From positions 62,001 through 126,000 of the forward strand of contig NZ_SMKW01000016.1 in assembly GCF_004348985.1 (NCBI RefSeq): DNA of 64,000 nucleotides, given 5' to 3'. Source of the stretch: Saccharopolyspora elongata. Lineage in GTDB: Bacteria > Actinomycetota > Actinomycetes > Mycobacteriales > Pseudonocardiaceae. The notes under the pieces were generated by a model. That model worked only from the letters and a program-made list of their open reading frames with translations, did not search any database and was not told where the DNA came from. The translations under genes were made by a program, and so were the position numbers. Below, in pieces: positions 48,181 through 57,599 of the stretch; position 1 is the first letter of the stretch; each line of letters opens with the position of its first letter.

Positions 48181-49092
48181 ATGAGCGATGCCCTGACCCG
48201 GACCTGGCGCCCGCCGCATCCGCTGGACCTGCCGCGGGTGCTGGCTCCGCTGCGCCGGGGGAGCGGTGATCCGACCACGCGCGTGGACGCGTCGGGCGAG
48301 GTGTGGTGGGCCACCACGACCCCGGTCGGCCCGACGACGCTGCGGTTGCAGAAGGACCACGCCGGAACCGTGACCGCGGCGGCGTGGGGGCAGGGCGCGA
48401 GCTTCGTGCTGGACAACGTGCCGGACCTGCTCGGCGCTTCCGACGACGACAGCGGTTTCGTCGCGGTGCACGACGTCGTGGAGCGCGGGCGGCGCGCATC
48501 GCGCGGCGTGCGGTTGTGCGCATCGGGCCGGGTCTGGGACGTTCTGGTCGCCGCGGTGCTGGAGCAGAAGGTCACCAACCGGGAGGCGTGGCGGTCCTGG
48601 CGGGAGCTCTGCCGGCGCTTCGGCAGCCGCGCCCCGGGACCGTTCGACGGGCTCTGGGCGGCACCGGATCCGTTGCAGCTGCGCCAGATCCGGGACTGGG
48701 AGTGGCATCGGGCGGGCATCGACGGAGCCCGTCGCCGCACGCTGCTCGCCGCGGCATCGGTGGCCGGAAGGCTGGAGCGGGCGGTCGAGTTGCGCGGCGT
48801 CGCGGGACGGGAGCTGCTGCAGAAGGTGCCCGGCATCGGCCCGTGGACGGCGGCCGAGGTAGCGCAGCGCGCCTGGGGCGACCCGGACGCGGTCAGCGTC
48901 GGCGATTTCCACCTGCCGACGATCGTCGGCACGGCGCTGGTCGGCCGCCCCTTGGACGACGAGGGCATGCTCGAAGCCCTGGCCCCATACGAAGGGCACC
49001 GCCACCGAGCGGTCCGCTACCTCGGCGCGGCGGGCGTCCAACGCCCCCGGTTCGCCCCGAGAATGCCGGTCCGCAACTACCGCACCATGTGA
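48181..49092 (+). CDS. AlkA-like DNA-3-methyladenine glycosylase (HhH-GPD)
   Basis: 303 residues. A helix-hairpin-helix followed by the GPD loop, 'LQKVPGIGPWTAAEVAQRAW' and then 'GDPDAVSVGDFHLP' with the catalytic Asp, is at about residues 218-250; 'VAAVLEQKVTNREAWRSWRE' is the AlkA-type helix before it. There is no Cys cluster for an iron-sulfur centre. These enzymes cut alkylated purines from DNA. The N-terminal 100 residues resemble the AlkA beta domain. It follows the nucleotidyltransferase gene by 22 bp and may be read from the same mRNA. Confidence 0.85.
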   Translation: MSDALTRTWRPPHPLDLPRVLAPLRRGSGDPTTRVDASGEVWWATTTPVGPTTLRLQKDHAGTVTAAAWGQGASFVLDNVPDLLGASDDDSGFVAVHDVVERGRRASRGVRLCASGRVWDVLVAAVLEQKVTNREAWRSWRELCRRFGSRAPGPFDGLWAAPDPLQLRQIRDWEWHRAGIDGARRRTLLAAASVAGRLERAVELRGVAGRELLQKVPGIGPWTAAEVAQRAWGDPDAVSVGDFHLPTIVGTALVGRPLDDEGMLEALAPYEGHRHRAVRYLGAAGVQRPRFAPRMPVRNYRTM

Positions 49093-49149
49093 CGGCATCC
49101 TGATAACCATGAAGGGCATTGGGAGACCGAGCCTGCCCCACCGGATCCG

Positions 49150-49341
49150 ATGATCACCACCTCGCTGCGGCTGCCCAAGTCCTTGCTGGATCAGGTTCGT
49201 GCCCGGGCCGCCGAGGAGGACATGAAGACCACGGCCTGGATTCGGGTGCTGATCGAGGCGGCGTTGTCCGATCCTGGGCCGAACAACATCGAAGCGCGCG
49301 TGCGACGACTCGAAGCCGCTGTGTTCGAGGAGTCTGCCTGA
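49150..49341 (+). CDS. Small ribbon-helix-helix protein
   Basis: 63 residues with a CopG/Arc-type ribbon-helix-helix: 'TTSLRLPKSLLDQVRARAAE' gives the DNA-contacting strand and helix one, 'TTAWIRVLIEAAL' helix two. The remaining 20 residues form a likely coiled coil ('IEARVRRLEAAVFEE'). Such proteins are often antitoxins, but no toxin gene is next to it: the downstream stop abuts the stop of the convergent Nudix gene. It may be a free-standing repressor or an orphan antitoxin. ATG 49150 has no visible ribosome site. Confidence 0.7.
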   Translation: MITTSLRLPKSLLDQVRARAAEEDMKTTAWIRVLIEAALSDPGPNNIEARVRRLEAAVFEESA

Positions 49342-49878
49342 TCACCCGCGGGCGCGGGCAGCGGCCATCAGGGGGCCGATGTCGGAGCCTTCGGGGAGAG
49401 CGTTCAGCGGCCACCAGCGCAGGTCCAGGGACTCGTCGCTGCGGGCCGGCTCGGCTCCTTCCGGGGCTCGCACGATGAAGCGCACGTCGAAGTGGCGGGT
49501 CGGTTTGCCCAGCGAGCAGGTGATCGGGTGCACGTCCAGGTGCGCCGGCTCCGGGTCCACGACCAGACCGTCCACACCGGACTCCTCGGTCGCCTCGCGC
49601 AGCGCGGCCCCCGCCAGCGACGTGTCCGCCGGCTCGCAGTGGCCGCCGAGCTGCAACCACATCCCCACCCGGGGATGCAACGTGAGCAGCACGTTCTCGC
49701 CCGCCGCGTCGAGCAGCACGGCCGATGCGGTCACGTGCCCCGGCTCACACGCCCGCAGGCAGGCGTCCGCGCGGGCGTCCAGCAAGGTCAGGAAGGCGTG
49801 GCGCAATGCGTCCTGCTGCGGATCGGCCGGTCGCCAATCGCCGAGGACGCGCAGCGCGTCCGCGTGCGGCCCGCTCAC
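49342..49878 (-). CDS. Nudix hydrolase coupled to fbiB
   Basis: 178 residues. The Nudix box is '[20 protein letters not shown]' with 'EESGVDGL' after it, centred near residue 85; '[20 protein letters not shown]' is the strand before it. Nudix enzymes cut NDP-linked compounds. The start GTG overlaps the fbiB stop (GTGA), so it is the third gene of the fbiA-fbiB operon, which hints at a link to F420 or its nucleotide intermediates; that is inference, as the same Nudix type occurs elsewhere without fbi genes. Its stop directly abuts the convergent RHH gene. Confidence 0.85.
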   Translation of the reverse strand: MSGPHADALRVLGDWRPADPQQDALRHAFLTLLDARADACLRACEPGHVTASAVLLDAAGENVLLTLHPRVGMWLQLGGHCEPADTSLAGAALREATEESGVDGLVVDPEPAHLDVHPITCSLGKPTRHFDVRFIVRAPEGAEPARSDESLDLRWWPLNALPEGSDIGPLMAAARARG

Positions 49879-51218
49879 AGCTCCACCAATCCGCCGTCGA
49901 GCTCCCGCGGTTCCCGCGGCCCGCCGACCGCTTCCACGGGATGGCCGACCGCCACCGCGCCCAGCGGCTCCCACGAGTCGGGCAGGTCCAGCGCCGCCCG
50001 GACGACCTCCGGGCAGAACATCGTCGAGGACACCCAGCACGAGCCGAGCTCCTCGGCCGCCAACGCCACCAGCAGGCCCTGCACCGCGGCGCCGCCCGCG
50101 ACGGTGAACATCTGCCGCTCCGCGTCGGCGCGCAGATCGTCGGGGTAGTCGTGCGCGCCCTCGCGGACCAGGAACGGCAGCACCAGTTCCGGCGCGGCGT
50201 AGAGCAGGTCGCCGCGGCCGACCCGGCGCTGCGCGGCCTCCTCGGAGAGCCCGTCGGCGCGCAGGTCGGTCAGCCAGGCGGAGCGCATCGCGTCCAGCAG
50301 CTTCGTCCGAAGTGGACGATCGCGCAGCCACACGAACCGGACCGGCCGGGTGTGGTGCGGCGCGGGAGCGGTCAGCGCGGCGCCGACCGCGCGGCGCACC
50401 GCGTCGGCGTCGACCGGGCCGTCCGCGAACGCCCGCACCGAGCGACGCATCAGCACCGCCTCGCGGCGCCCCTGCGCCAGCGCCTCGGCGGTGCCCATCC
50501 GGAACAGGTCTTCCTCGACGGGCCGCGTCAGGTCGCGGGCCGTCGACCCGTCGTCGGTGGTCGCGAGCCCGCGCACCACGGCGACCGGAACCGAGCCCAG
50601 CTTGCCCTTGACCAGGTCGGCCGCCCCGGCGATCTCGTCGGCCACCGCGACCTCGGTCACCGCCAGCTCGTTGCCCTGCGAATCGGTGGTGCCCGCGTAG
50701 CGGTGCAGCACCCGCAGGCCGGCGGAGCCGATCGCCACGTCGGTCTGACCGACTCGCCAGGCGCGGCCCATCGTGTCGGTCACCACCACGGCGACCTGCA
50801 CGCCGAGCCGCTCGGCGAGCCCGGCCCGCAGCTTGCGCGCGGAAGCGTCCGGGTCGTCCGGCAGTAGCGCGATCTGGTCCAGCGCCACGTTCGAGGCGTC
50901 GACGCCCGAAGCCGCCTGCACGATGCCCAGCTTGTTCTGGGTGATCATGAACCGCTCGCGGCGCGCCAGCACGTGGGTGGCCTCGGCCAGCACCAGCTCG
51001 CGGCGCAGCTTCTCGCGCAGCTCCGGGTCGCGCGGCGTGGTCACCATGCGGCCCTCGACCTTCGACACCACCTTGCTGGTGACGACCACGACGTCGCCGT
51101 CGCTGAGCCAGGGCGCGGCCGCCGCGATCGACGCGGCCAGGTCGTCGCCCGGGCCGAACTCGGGCAGCCCGCCCACCGCGAACAGCTGCAACCCGCGCGC
51201 GGCCGCGTGATCCTTCAT
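49875..51218 (-). CDS. fbiB: Coenzyme F420:L-glutamate ligase / FMN-binding reductase
   Basis: 447 residues in two parts. Residues 1-245 are the CofE-type ligase that adds gamma-linked glutamates to F420-0 ('[13 protein letters not shown]', '[12 protein letters not shown]', '[20 protein letters not shown]', '[20 protein letters not shown]'). From about 255 is a nitroreductase-like domain ('[20 protein letters not shown]', '[20 protein letters not shown]') that reduces dehydro-F420. The fusion is typical of actinobacteria. ATG 51218 follows a GGGAGGGG site and overlaps the fbiA stop (ATGA). Confidence 0.95.
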   Translation of the reverse strand: MKDHAAARGLQLFAVGGLPEFGPGDDLAASIAAAAPWLSDGDVVVVTSKVVSKVEGRMVTTPRDPELREKLRRELVLAEATHVLARRERFMITQNKLGIVQAASGVDASNVALDQIALLPDDPDASARKLRAGLAERLGVQVAVVVTDTMGRAWRVGQTDVAIGSAGLRVLHRYAGTTDSQGNELAVTEVAVADEIAGAADLVKGKLGSVPVAVVRGLATTDDGSTARDLTRPVEEDLFRMGTAEALAQGRREAVLMRRSVRAFADGPVDADAVRRAVGAALTAPAPHHTRPVRFVWLRDRPLRTKLLDAMRSAWLTDLRADGLSEEAAQRRVGRGDLLYAAPELVLPFLVREGAHDYPDDLRADAERQMFTVAGGAAVQGLLVALAAEELGSCWVSSTMFCPEVVRAALDLPDSWEPLGAVAVGHPVEAVGGPREPRELDGGLVEL

Positions 51219-52207
51219 CGCCCCTCCCGGGCCAGCTCGAAGGCCGCCTGCGCCATCGCGGCGGTGGCGTCCACATCGGACATCAGCAGCGGCACGGCGC
51301 GAACCCGCACCCCGGGCACGTCGGCGCTGTCGCCGGTGTGCACCAACCAGCCGTCCAGGATGCCCTCGGCGTCCTGCCGCGAGCCGTAGTGCCGGCCGAC
51401 CGCCTCGGCGGTGCTGTCCACCCCGATCGCGGTCAGGCAGGCGTCCGCCATGCCCCGCAGCGGCCGGCCGCCGACGATCGGCGCCAGCCCCACCACGGGC
51501 GCCGACGTCTTCCGCAGCGCGGCGCGGAAGCCCGGCACCGCGAGCAGCGTCCCGATGCTGACCACCGGGTTCGACGGCGCCAGCAGCACCACGTCGGCCT
51601 GCTCGATCGCGTCCAGCACGGCAGGCGTCGGCTTCGCCTCGTCCGCGCCCACCGGCACGATCGCGTGCGCCTTCGGCTCCGCGCGGTACCGCACCCACCA
51701 CTCCTGGAAGTGCACCGCCCGCTGGTCGCCGTGCTCCGGATCGTCGATCGCGACGTGCGTCTCGACCCGTTCGTCGGTGACCGGCAGCAGCCGCACGCCC
51801 GGGCGCCACCGGTCGCACAGCGCCTCGGTCACCGCCGACAGCGAGTAGCCCGCGCGCAGCATCCGGGACCGCACCAGGTGGGTGGCGATGTCGCGGTCGC
51901 CGAGCCCGAACCAGGTCGGTTCGGCGCCGTAGGCCGCCAGCTCCTCCTTGACCGACCAGGTCTCGTCGACCCGGCCCCACCCCTTCTCGGTGTCGATGCC
52001 GTCGCCGAGGGTGTACATGCAGGTGTCGAGGTCGGGGCAGACCCGCAACCCGTGCATCCACACGTCGTCGCCCACGTTGACCACCGCGGTGATCTCGTGC
52101 TCGGACTGCTGCTGCGGTTCGCCGATCGCGGGCAGTCCCAACGCCGCTTTGACCCCGAGCAGGAAACGCGCGCCGCCGACTCCGCCGACCAGAACTACGA
52201 CCTTCAC
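51215..52207 (-). CDS. fbiA: 2-phospho-L-lactate / phosphoenolpyruvate transferase
   Basis: 330 residues, CofD fold. Transfers the phospho-acid part of its activated guanosine donor to the deazaflavin Fo, making (dehydro-)F420-0. '[20 protein letters not shown]' is the GGxGG nucleotide loop at the N-terminus; '[20 protein letters not shown]' the metal and Fo site; '[19 protein letters not shown]' and '[11 protein letters not shown]'-like '[17 protein letters not shown]' the C-terminal signature. Starts the operon fbiA-fbiB-Nudix with ATGA coupling. The 70-bp gap upstream separates it from the protease gene on the same strand. Confidence 0.95.
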   Translation of the reverse strand: MKVVVLVGGVGGARFLLGVKAALGLPAIGEPQQQSEHEITAVVNVGDDVWMHGLRVCPDLDTCMYTLGDGIDTEKGWGRVDETWSVKEELAAYGAEPTWFGLGDRDIATHLVRSRMLRAGYSLSAVTEALCDRWRPGVRLLPVTDERVETHVAIDDPEHGDQRAVHFQEWWVRYRAEPKAHAIVPVGADEAKPTPAVLDAIEQADVVLLAPSNPVVSIGTLLAVPGFRAALRKTSAPVVGLAPIVGGRPLRGMADACLTAIGVDSTAEAVGRHYGSRQDAEGILDGWLVHTGDSADVPGVRVRAVPLLMSDVDATAAMAQAAFELAREGR

Positions 52208-52277
52208 GGCCCCGATCCTCGCACGCCCGCCCGCGAGCCCGGGCGTGAACCTGATGACGGTCCAGCAGGCGGACGCA

Positions 52278-53102
52278 TCACAGGAAGCCGAAGATGCTGC
52301 GGAACATGCTCTGCCCCAGGTAGGTGTGCAGCGTGTCGCCGCCGACGAGGTCGAAGACGAAGTACGCGAGCCCGAAGAACGCCTGACCGACGAACGGCAC
52401 CCCGATCAGCAGCAGGAACAGCACCAGCGGCGCCCACGGCCGAGCCTTCTCGCCGAACCGCTGAGCCGGGACGGAAAGCCACGGCTCGATCGCGCCGTAC
52501 CCGTCCAGGCCGGGGATCGGCAGGATGTTCAGCACGAACGCGATCACCTGCAGGAAGGCCAGGTAGGACAGCCCGGCCGCCAGCCCGGTCGGCATCGGCA
52601 CGAGCGCGACGGCGGCGCTGATCAGCAGGCCCAGCACCAGGTTCATCAGCGGCCCGGCCAGCGACACCATCGACTCGGTGCGCCGGGACCGCAGCGCGTG
52701 GTGGTTGATCCACACCGCGCCGCCCGGCAGCGGGATACCGCCGAGCGCCACGAAGATCAGCGGCAGCACGATGCTCAGGACGGGGTCGGTGTAGTGCCGG
52801 GGATCCAGCGTCAGGTAGCCCTTGGCGCGCACCGACCAGTCGCCACCGCGGAACGCGGTGATCGCGTGCCCGAATTCGTGCAGGCACAACGAAGTGGCCC
52901 AGCCGCCGAGCACGATCAGCACCACGCCGCCGACCCGGGCGGCGTTGTTCTCGAGCGTGGCGAGCACGCCGCCCAGCACGGTCAGCCCGACCAGGCCGAG
53001 GAACAGGGGACTCACTCGAACCGCGGAGTTGCTCACGCCCCCAGTGTCCACGAACGACTCACGGGCCGTCCTCGGCACGGGCGGCCGCGCGGTGGTATCC
53101 AT
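52278..53102 (-). CDS. Site-2 protease family (M50) membrane protease
   Basis: 274 residues, about six transmembrane helices. 'LHEFGHAITAFRGG' has the HExxH zinc motif on an early helix and 'LPIPGLDGYGAIEPW' the second metal motif (xxPxDG form), as in rhomboid-like intramembrane metalloproteases. Substrates of this branch are unknown. The first 40 residues have no similarity; possible starts are ATG 53108, ATG 53102 (used) and GTG 53037, none with a good ribosome site. Divergent from whiB. Confidence 0.87.
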   Translation of the reverse strand: MDTTARPPVPRTARESFVDTGGVSNSAVRVSPLFLGLVGLTVLGGVLATLENNAARVGGVVLIVLGGWATSLCLHEFGHAITAFRGGDWSVRAKGYLTLDPRHYTDPVLSIVLPLIFVALGGIPLPGGAVWINHHALRSRRTESMVSLAGPLMNLVLGLLISAAVALVPMPTGLAAGLSYLAFLQVIAFVLNILPIPGLDGYGAIEPWLSVPAQRFGEKARPWAPLVLFLLLIGVPFVGQAFFGLAYFVFDLVGGDTLHTYLGQSMFRSIFGFL

Positions 53103-53518
53103 GATCATGGGGCCTGCCGATGGTGCACACGGAGTACCGGTGATGCGCCGAACGCGCCCATCGGGCGGCTTGCGGGGGTTGTCCCCCTACGGAAGGTCTC
53201 CGCTTGACCGCAAGGAGCTACACGGGTGTAATCACAGCAGTGTCATTCGTCGCTGAAATGATCGTTCCCCGGGTGGAAACCGGTTGGATGGTCGCAGGCG
53301 GCGGCCGATCGGGTACGGGAGACCCGGTCGGGCACGGGTCGATCGAAGTGCCGCCGGCGGTGAGAGGCGGGCGGTGCGGTCGATCGGCGACGGCGCCGCC
53401 GCCGTCGAAGCGCGGGCTCCCGGCCGACGGGGGCCGGGCGACCTGCGATCAGGAGTGCGTCCTGTTCCGGCCCTGGGGAGGGCCGGCGGGAACGGGAGAA
53501 ATCGGGGGAAATCAAACG
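53103..53518. other. Long whiB upstream region
   Basis: 416 bp between the divergent protease and whiB genes. The frame of WhiB stays open to 53204 but the extension is Gly/Arg-rich and unlike the family. A less GC-rich stretch (53215-53275) is the most likely promoter area. Long leaders are usual for whiB genes; no specific site could be fixed. Confidence 0.5.
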
Positions 53519-53833
53519 ATGTGGGAATCAGGAGATAGCCGCCTCGCGGAGCGTGGGGACGCCACCGCGGCGGAACTCGACGTCCTGGCCGAGCTGTTCG
53601 AGATGGGCGACGACGAACAGGAATGGCAGGAGCGCGCGCTGTGCGCCCAGACCGACCCGGAGGCGTTCTTCCCGGAGAAGGGCGGCTCGACGCGGGAGGC
53701 GAAGCGCATCTGCGCGGGCTGCGAGGTGCGCTCCGAATGCCTGGAGTACGCGTTGCAGCACGACGAGCGCTTCGGCATCTGGGGCGGTCTGTCCGAACGG
53801 GAGCGCCGCAAGCTCAAGCGCCGCGCGGTCTGA
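53519..53833 (+). CDS. whiB: WhiB-family iron-sulfur regulator (WhiB2/WhmD type)
   Basis: 104 residues. Four Cys at 42, 65, 68 and 74 ('CAGCEVRSEC') bind a 4Fe-4S cluster; 'FGIWGGLSERERRKLKRRAV' gives the G[VI]WGG turn and basic tail for DNA contact with sigma region 4. Position beside fbiA-fbiB is that of WhiB2 in mycobacteria, which controls septation. ATG 53519 is used, with GGGGGAA ten bases upstream. It is monocistronic or read together with the glycosyltransferase gene 88 bp downstream. Confidence 0.93.
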   Translation: MWESGDSRLAERGDATAAELDVLAELFEMGDDEQEWQERALCAQTDPEAFFPEKGGSTREAKRICAGCEVRSECLEYALQHDERFGIWGGLSERERRKLKRRAV

Positions 53834-53921
53834 TCGGCCGCAGTTCGTTTCGAGGGGGTTTTCTTCCGCTCCTGGTGCATTACCGTTCAGCGGTAGTGGA
53901 TCAGGTTAGCGGGAGGGCATT

Positions 53922-56900
53922 TTGGTCGCGCCGGTGCTGGCGGTGTTGGTCTGTCACGACGGCGATTCGTGGCTGCCGGAGGTTCTCGCAGCGCTGGGCG
54001 ACCTGACGGAGAAGCCGCGGCACGTGGTGGCCGTCGACACCGGTTCGACCGACCGCACCGCGGAACTCCTGGCGCGGGCGCGAGCGGACCGAGTCGTCGA
54101 CAACGTGCTCACGATGCCGCGCGAGACCCCGTTCGGCGCCGCCGTCGCGGAAGCCCTGGCGCACGCGACCAAGCAGTGGGCCGATCCGGGGCGCTGGTTG
54201 TGGCTGCTGCACGACGATTCCGCACCCGAGCCGGAATGCCTGGAGCGCTTGCTGCGCGCCGCCGAGGAGGATTCGGCCGCGGCGCTGCTCGGCCCGCTCG
54301 GGTTGGACTGGGCGGATCCCCGGCTGGTGGTGGACGCGGGCCTGAGCACGGATGCCGCCGGGCACCGGCAGACCGGCATCGGACCGTCCGAACTGGACCC
54401 GGAACTCGTCGGCGAAACGCCCCCGGCGTCCGCCGTGCTGGCGGTGACCACGGCCGGTGCCTTGGTGCGGCGGGATGTCTTCGAGCAGCTCGGCGGTTTC
54501 GACGCGGATCTCGGCGGCAGCGCGGACGTCGACCTGGGCTGGCGGATCAACCTGGATGGGCACGGCGTCCGGTGGGTTCCCGGGGCGCGGATGCGGCATG
54601 CGGCCGCGAAGCGCGGCCCCCAGACGGGGGAGCGGGCCGATCAGGTTCGCACGTTCTTGGTGAACGCGCCGGTGTGGGCGTTCCTGCTGGGCCTGCCGCG
54701 GCTGTTCTGCCTGGCATTGCTGCGGATGTGCGGCGCTGCGGCGCTGCGGCGGTGGAGCGAGGCGGGCGCCGAGTTCGCGGTGCTGCGCGGTTTGCTCGGC
54801 GGGCGGTTGGAACTGCTGGCGGGCCGGGCTTCGCGCGCCGCGACGATCCCGGTCCGGCACGGCGTCCGAGGGCTGTTCACGAGCCGGCCGGCGCGGTTGC
54901 GGAACTGGGCGCGCACCTCGTTCGAGGGCCTGGTCCGGGAGCGGGTGCGGCGCGATCTGGCCTTGGGGCGGGAGCCGACGGGCTGGCTCTTCAAGGCCGA
55001 TCCCGAAGCGCCGCGGCCCGACAAGCCGGGCCGGACGGGGCTGGTCGTGGTGCCGGTGCCGGACATCGGGGAGCCGAAGCCGTCGCCGTTGAAGCGGGAC
55101 GCGATCCGGCGGGACCTGTTGCTCGTGCCGGTCGACCGCTGGCGGGTGCTGCGCGAACTGGTGCTGACGCCGCCCGTGGTGCTGACGACGTTGCTGGTGC
55201 TGTTCGCCTTCGTCACCAATGGACTGATCGCCGACCGCTTCGGGGCCGGCCTGCAAGGCGGCCGGATGCTGCCGGTGGCCGATCTGGCGACGACGTGGCG
55301 CGACTACCTGGCGGCCTGGCACCCGGTCAACGGCGGGACCGGCGCGCCGGCTTCCCCGTCGCTGCTGGTGCTGGCGCTGCTCGGCACCGTCCTAGGTGGA
55401 CCGTCGATGGTGGCGTCGGTGCTGCTGCTGTTCGGCGCTCCGCTGGCGGGCCTCAGCGGTTACCTCGCGACGCGCGCGCTCCCGGTGTCGCGTCTGCGGC
55501 GAGCCGTCGCGGCCGGTGCTTACGCCGTGCTGCCGGCGGCTTCGCTTTCCGCCGGGCAGGGCCGGTTGGACGTCGTGGTCGCGCACATCCTGGTTCCGCT
55601 GCTGCTGGCCGGGATCGTCTCGGTGCTCGGGCGGTCCGGCGGGAAGTGGCTGGGAACGGCGTGCCTGACCGCGCTGGGCCTCGCGGTGCTGGGCGCCTTC
55701 GCGCCGCTGCTGCACATCGCGTTCATCGTGCTGACCCTGATCGCCTTCGTCGTGCTGCCGAGCGCGGGTTCGCGCGATCGGCGCCGGGTGGCCGGGCTGG
55801 TCGCGGTGGCGCTGCTGTCCGTCGCGTGCCTGCTGCCGTGGCCCGCGGTGCTCCTGCACCACCCGCAGATGTTGTTGCACGGCCTTGGTGCGCGGATCAC
55901 CGAGACCCCGGCGGGTGCCTGGCTGCTGGCGCTGAGCCCTGATGGGTCGCCGGCGAGCCTGGTCGGCGCGCTGTTCGCGCTCGCTGCGGTCGCCGCGCTG
56001 GGCACCGCTTGGTCTCCGCGGATGTTGCCGGGCGCGGCCGTCGCGGTCTTCGGCTGGGCGCTGGCCGCGCTGGTGGACAACCTCGCCGCCGAACCGATCA
56101 CCGGCGGCCCGAGCACGACCGGCTGGACCGGCGGGCCGCTGATGATCGCCGCGGCCGGGTGCGGGTGGATCGTGCTGGTGGCGCGGAAACCGCGCGTGCC
56201 CGGCAAGATCCTGCTGCCGGTGCTGGTGGTCGGCCTGCTGGGGCTGACGACCGGTGCCGCGTTCGCCGCGGTCGGCGGACCGCTGCGAGCCCAGCAGACC
56301 ATCGCGGCGGATCTGCCCGGTTCGCTGCTGGTCCTCGATCCCGGGCCGCAACCCGCGCGGCTCGTGGACGGCACCGCGCCCCGCTTCGGCGACGACGACC
56401 TCGCGCCGGTCGGCACGGCCGTCGACTGGCTCCGCCGGGTCGACGACGACCTGCAGTCCGGCGATCCCGCGCGGACGCGCGCCGCGCTCGCGGCGTCGGC
56501 GGCTCGCGGTGTCGGTTTCCTCGCGGTACCGGACGATTCCCGGCTGCCGGCAGTCGCTGCGGGGCTGGTCGCCGAGCACGAGCGGCTGCCCGACGGGCAC
56601 CGCGTCCTGCGGCTGCTGCTGCCGAACAGCCCGGTGGAGCTGCTCGGGCCGGACCTCGCGCGGCAGGCGCACACCGAGCCCGCGCCGACACCGGAGGCGA
56701 GGCCGTTGCAGGTGGCCGCCGAGCTGCCCCTGTTCACGGTCCGGATGTCCGAGGGTGGTGCCGGCCGGGCGCTGGTCCTCGGCGCGGAGAACGAGCCCGG
56801 CTGGTACGCGCGGATCGACGGCCGGACGTTCCCGCTGGCCACGGCCTGGGGTCACCAGGTGGCGATCCCACTGCCGGAGAGCGCCGCCGAGGTCCAGGTC

Positions 56901-57014
56901 GGCTACACGGAGGTGCCGCGGACCGCGTTCCTCGGCGTGCAGTTGGCTTTCGTCCTGTTCGCCCTCGTCGCGGCTTTCCCCGAGCGTCGCCGTGCGAAGC
57001 CCAGCAGCACCTGA
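53922..57014 (+). CDS. GT2 glycosyltransferase fused to a polytopic membrane domain
   Basis: 1030 residues. About 1-270 are a GT-A domain ('VLAVLVCHDGDSWLPEVLAA', 'VAVDTGSTDRTAELLAR', 'LWLLHDDSAPEPECLERLL', 'GGSADVDLGWRINLDGHGV'), then a cytoplasmic linker, about eleven to twelve hydrophobic helices (410-790) and an extracellular C-terminal part (800-985) before a last helix. Likely adds or flips a polyprenyl-linked sugar in the envelope. The start is TTG 53922, five bases after GGGAGGG; an unusual but well-placed start. Follows whiB as its counterparts do in many actinobacteria. Confidence 0.85.
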   Translation: MVAPVLAVLVCHDGDSWLPEVLAALGDLTEKPRHVVAVDTGSTDRTAELLARARADRVVDNVLTMPRETPFGAAVAEALAHATKQWADPGRWLWLLHDDSAPEPECLERLLRAAEEDSAAALLGPLGLDWADPRLVVDAGLSTDAAGHRQTGIGPSELDPELVGETPPASAVLAVTTAGALVRRDVFEQLGGFDADLGGSADVDLGWRINLDGHGVRWVPGARMRHAAAKRGPQTGERADQVRTFLVNAPVWAFLLGLPRLFCLALLRMCGAAALRRWSEAGAEFAVLRGLLGGRLELLAGRASRAATIPVRHGVRGLFTSRPARLRNWARTSFEGLVRERVRRDLALGREPTGWLFKADPEAPRPDKPGRTGLVVVPVPDIGEPKPSPLKRDAIRRDLLLVPVDRWRVLRELVLTPPVVLTTLLVLFAFVTNGLIADRFGAGLQGGRMLPVADLATTWRDYLAAWHPVNGGTGAPASPSLLVLALLGTVLGGPSMVASVLLLFGAPLAGLSGYLATRALPVSRLRRAVAAGAYAVLPAASLSAGQGRLDVVVAHILVPLLLAGIVSVLGRSGGKWLGTACLTALGLAVLGAFAPLLHIAFIVLTLIAFVVLPSAGSRDRRRVAGLVAVALLSVACLLPWPAVLLHHPQMLLHGLGARITETPAGAWLLALSPDGSPASLVGALFALAAVAALGTAWSPRMLPGAAVAVFGWALAALVDNLAAEPITGGPSTTGWTGGPLMIAAAGCGWIVLVARKPRVPGKILLPVLVVGLLGLTTGAAFAAVGGPLRAQQTIAADLPGSLLVLDPGPQPARLVDGTAPRFGDDDLAPVGTAVDWLRRVDDDLQSGDPARTRAALAASAARGVGFLAVPDDSRLPAVAAGLVAEHERLPDGHRVLRLLLPNSPVELLGPDLARQAHTEPAPTPEARPLQVAAELPLFTVRMSEGGAGRALVLGAENEPGWYARIDGRTFPLATAWGHQVAIPLPESAAEVQVGYTEVPRTAFLGVQLAFVLFALVAAFPERRRAKPSST

Positions 57015-57037
57015 GCCTCAGCGCGCTCGGGACGGGT

Positions 57038-57068
57038 TTTTCCCAATTCTGCCCGAAAATTGGGAAAA
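57038..57068. terminator. Bidirectional hairpin terminator, hairpin-repeat family
   Basis: TTTTCCCAATT pairs with AATTGGGAAAA (11-bp stem) between two convergent genes, and has a T-run in both directions, so it resembles a classical terminator. Shares the CCCAATTNTGCC core with the repeats at 13639-13771. Confidence 0.8.
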
Positions 57069-57082
57069 TCCGGTCCGGATCG

Positions 57083-57553
57083 TCAGGCGGCGGTGCGCTC
57101 GTCGGTGCCCGGGACCTTCGCCGTGCTGAGCGCGATGCGGTTCCAGGTGTTGATGGTGAAGATCAGCGCGAGCAGCCGGGCCAGCTCCGGCTCCGCGAAG
57201 TGCTCCGCGGCGCGGGCGTAGACGTCGGTCGGCACGCCGCCATGGGACACCAGCGTGACGGCCTCGGTCAGCTCCAGCGCGGCCAGCTCCGCCTCGGTGA
57301 AGAAGCCGCGCGCCTCCCGCCACACCTGCACCATGTGCAGCCGCTCTTCGCTCTCCCCGGCCTTGCGGGCGTCCGTGGTGTGCATGTGCAGGCAGTACGC
57401 GCAGCCGTTGAGCTGGGAGGCGCGGATCTGGACGAGCTCGACCAGCACGGGGTCGAGGCCCTCCCGCGCCGCGGCGTCGAACCCGATCAGGGCCTTGAAC
57501 GCCTTCGGCGCGGACTTCGCGAAGTCGAGTCGCTTCGTTTCGTTGTTCGTCAT
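57083..57553 (-). CDS. AhpD-like carboxymuconolactone decarboxylase family protein
   Basis: 156 residues, all helical. '[20 protein letters not shown]' contains the CxxC and the His three residues on, the redox-active site of AhpD-like alkylhydroperoxidases in this family. '[19 protein letters not shown]'-like text follows in the second helical repeat. It probably reduces peroxides or takes part in thiol redox chemistry. ATG 57553 stands six bases after TAGCGT (leaderless), and this -10 lies within the palindrome next to the divergent MocR-type gene, which most likely regulates it. Confidence 0.9.
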   Translation of the reverse strand: MTNNETKRLDFAKSAPKAFKALIGFDAAAREGLDPVLVELVQIRASQLNGCAYCLHMHTTDARKAGESEERLHMVQVWREARGFFTEAELAALELTEAVTLVSHGGVPTDVYARAAEHFAEPELARLLALIFTINTWNRIALSTAKVPGTDERTAA

Positions 57554-57556
57554 GAC

Positions 57557-57574
57557 TTCACGCTATGGCGTGAA
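57557..57574. promoter_or_regulatory. Palindromic operator over the ahpD-like promoter
   Basis: TTCACGC-TATG-GCGTGAA, a perfect seven-base inverted repeat. It covers the TAGCGT -10 box (57560-57565, minus strand) and a further half site ATTCACG lies at 57594-57600 at the MocR-type start. Binding by the MocR-type protein is inferred. Confidence 0.6.
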
Positions 57575-57599
57575 TCGACCGGTCGTAGAGTGCATTCAC

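Noticed and set aside
49150-49341. Toxin-antitoxin pair with the RHH protein as antitoxin
   Set aside because: No toxin-sized gene lies on the same strand next to it; the neighbours are a DNA glycosylase and a convergent Nudix gene.
53204-53518. Longer WhiB N-terminus
   Set aside because: The added 105 residues are Gly/Arg-rich and unlike WhiB2 proteins, and a ribosome site stands before ATG 53519.
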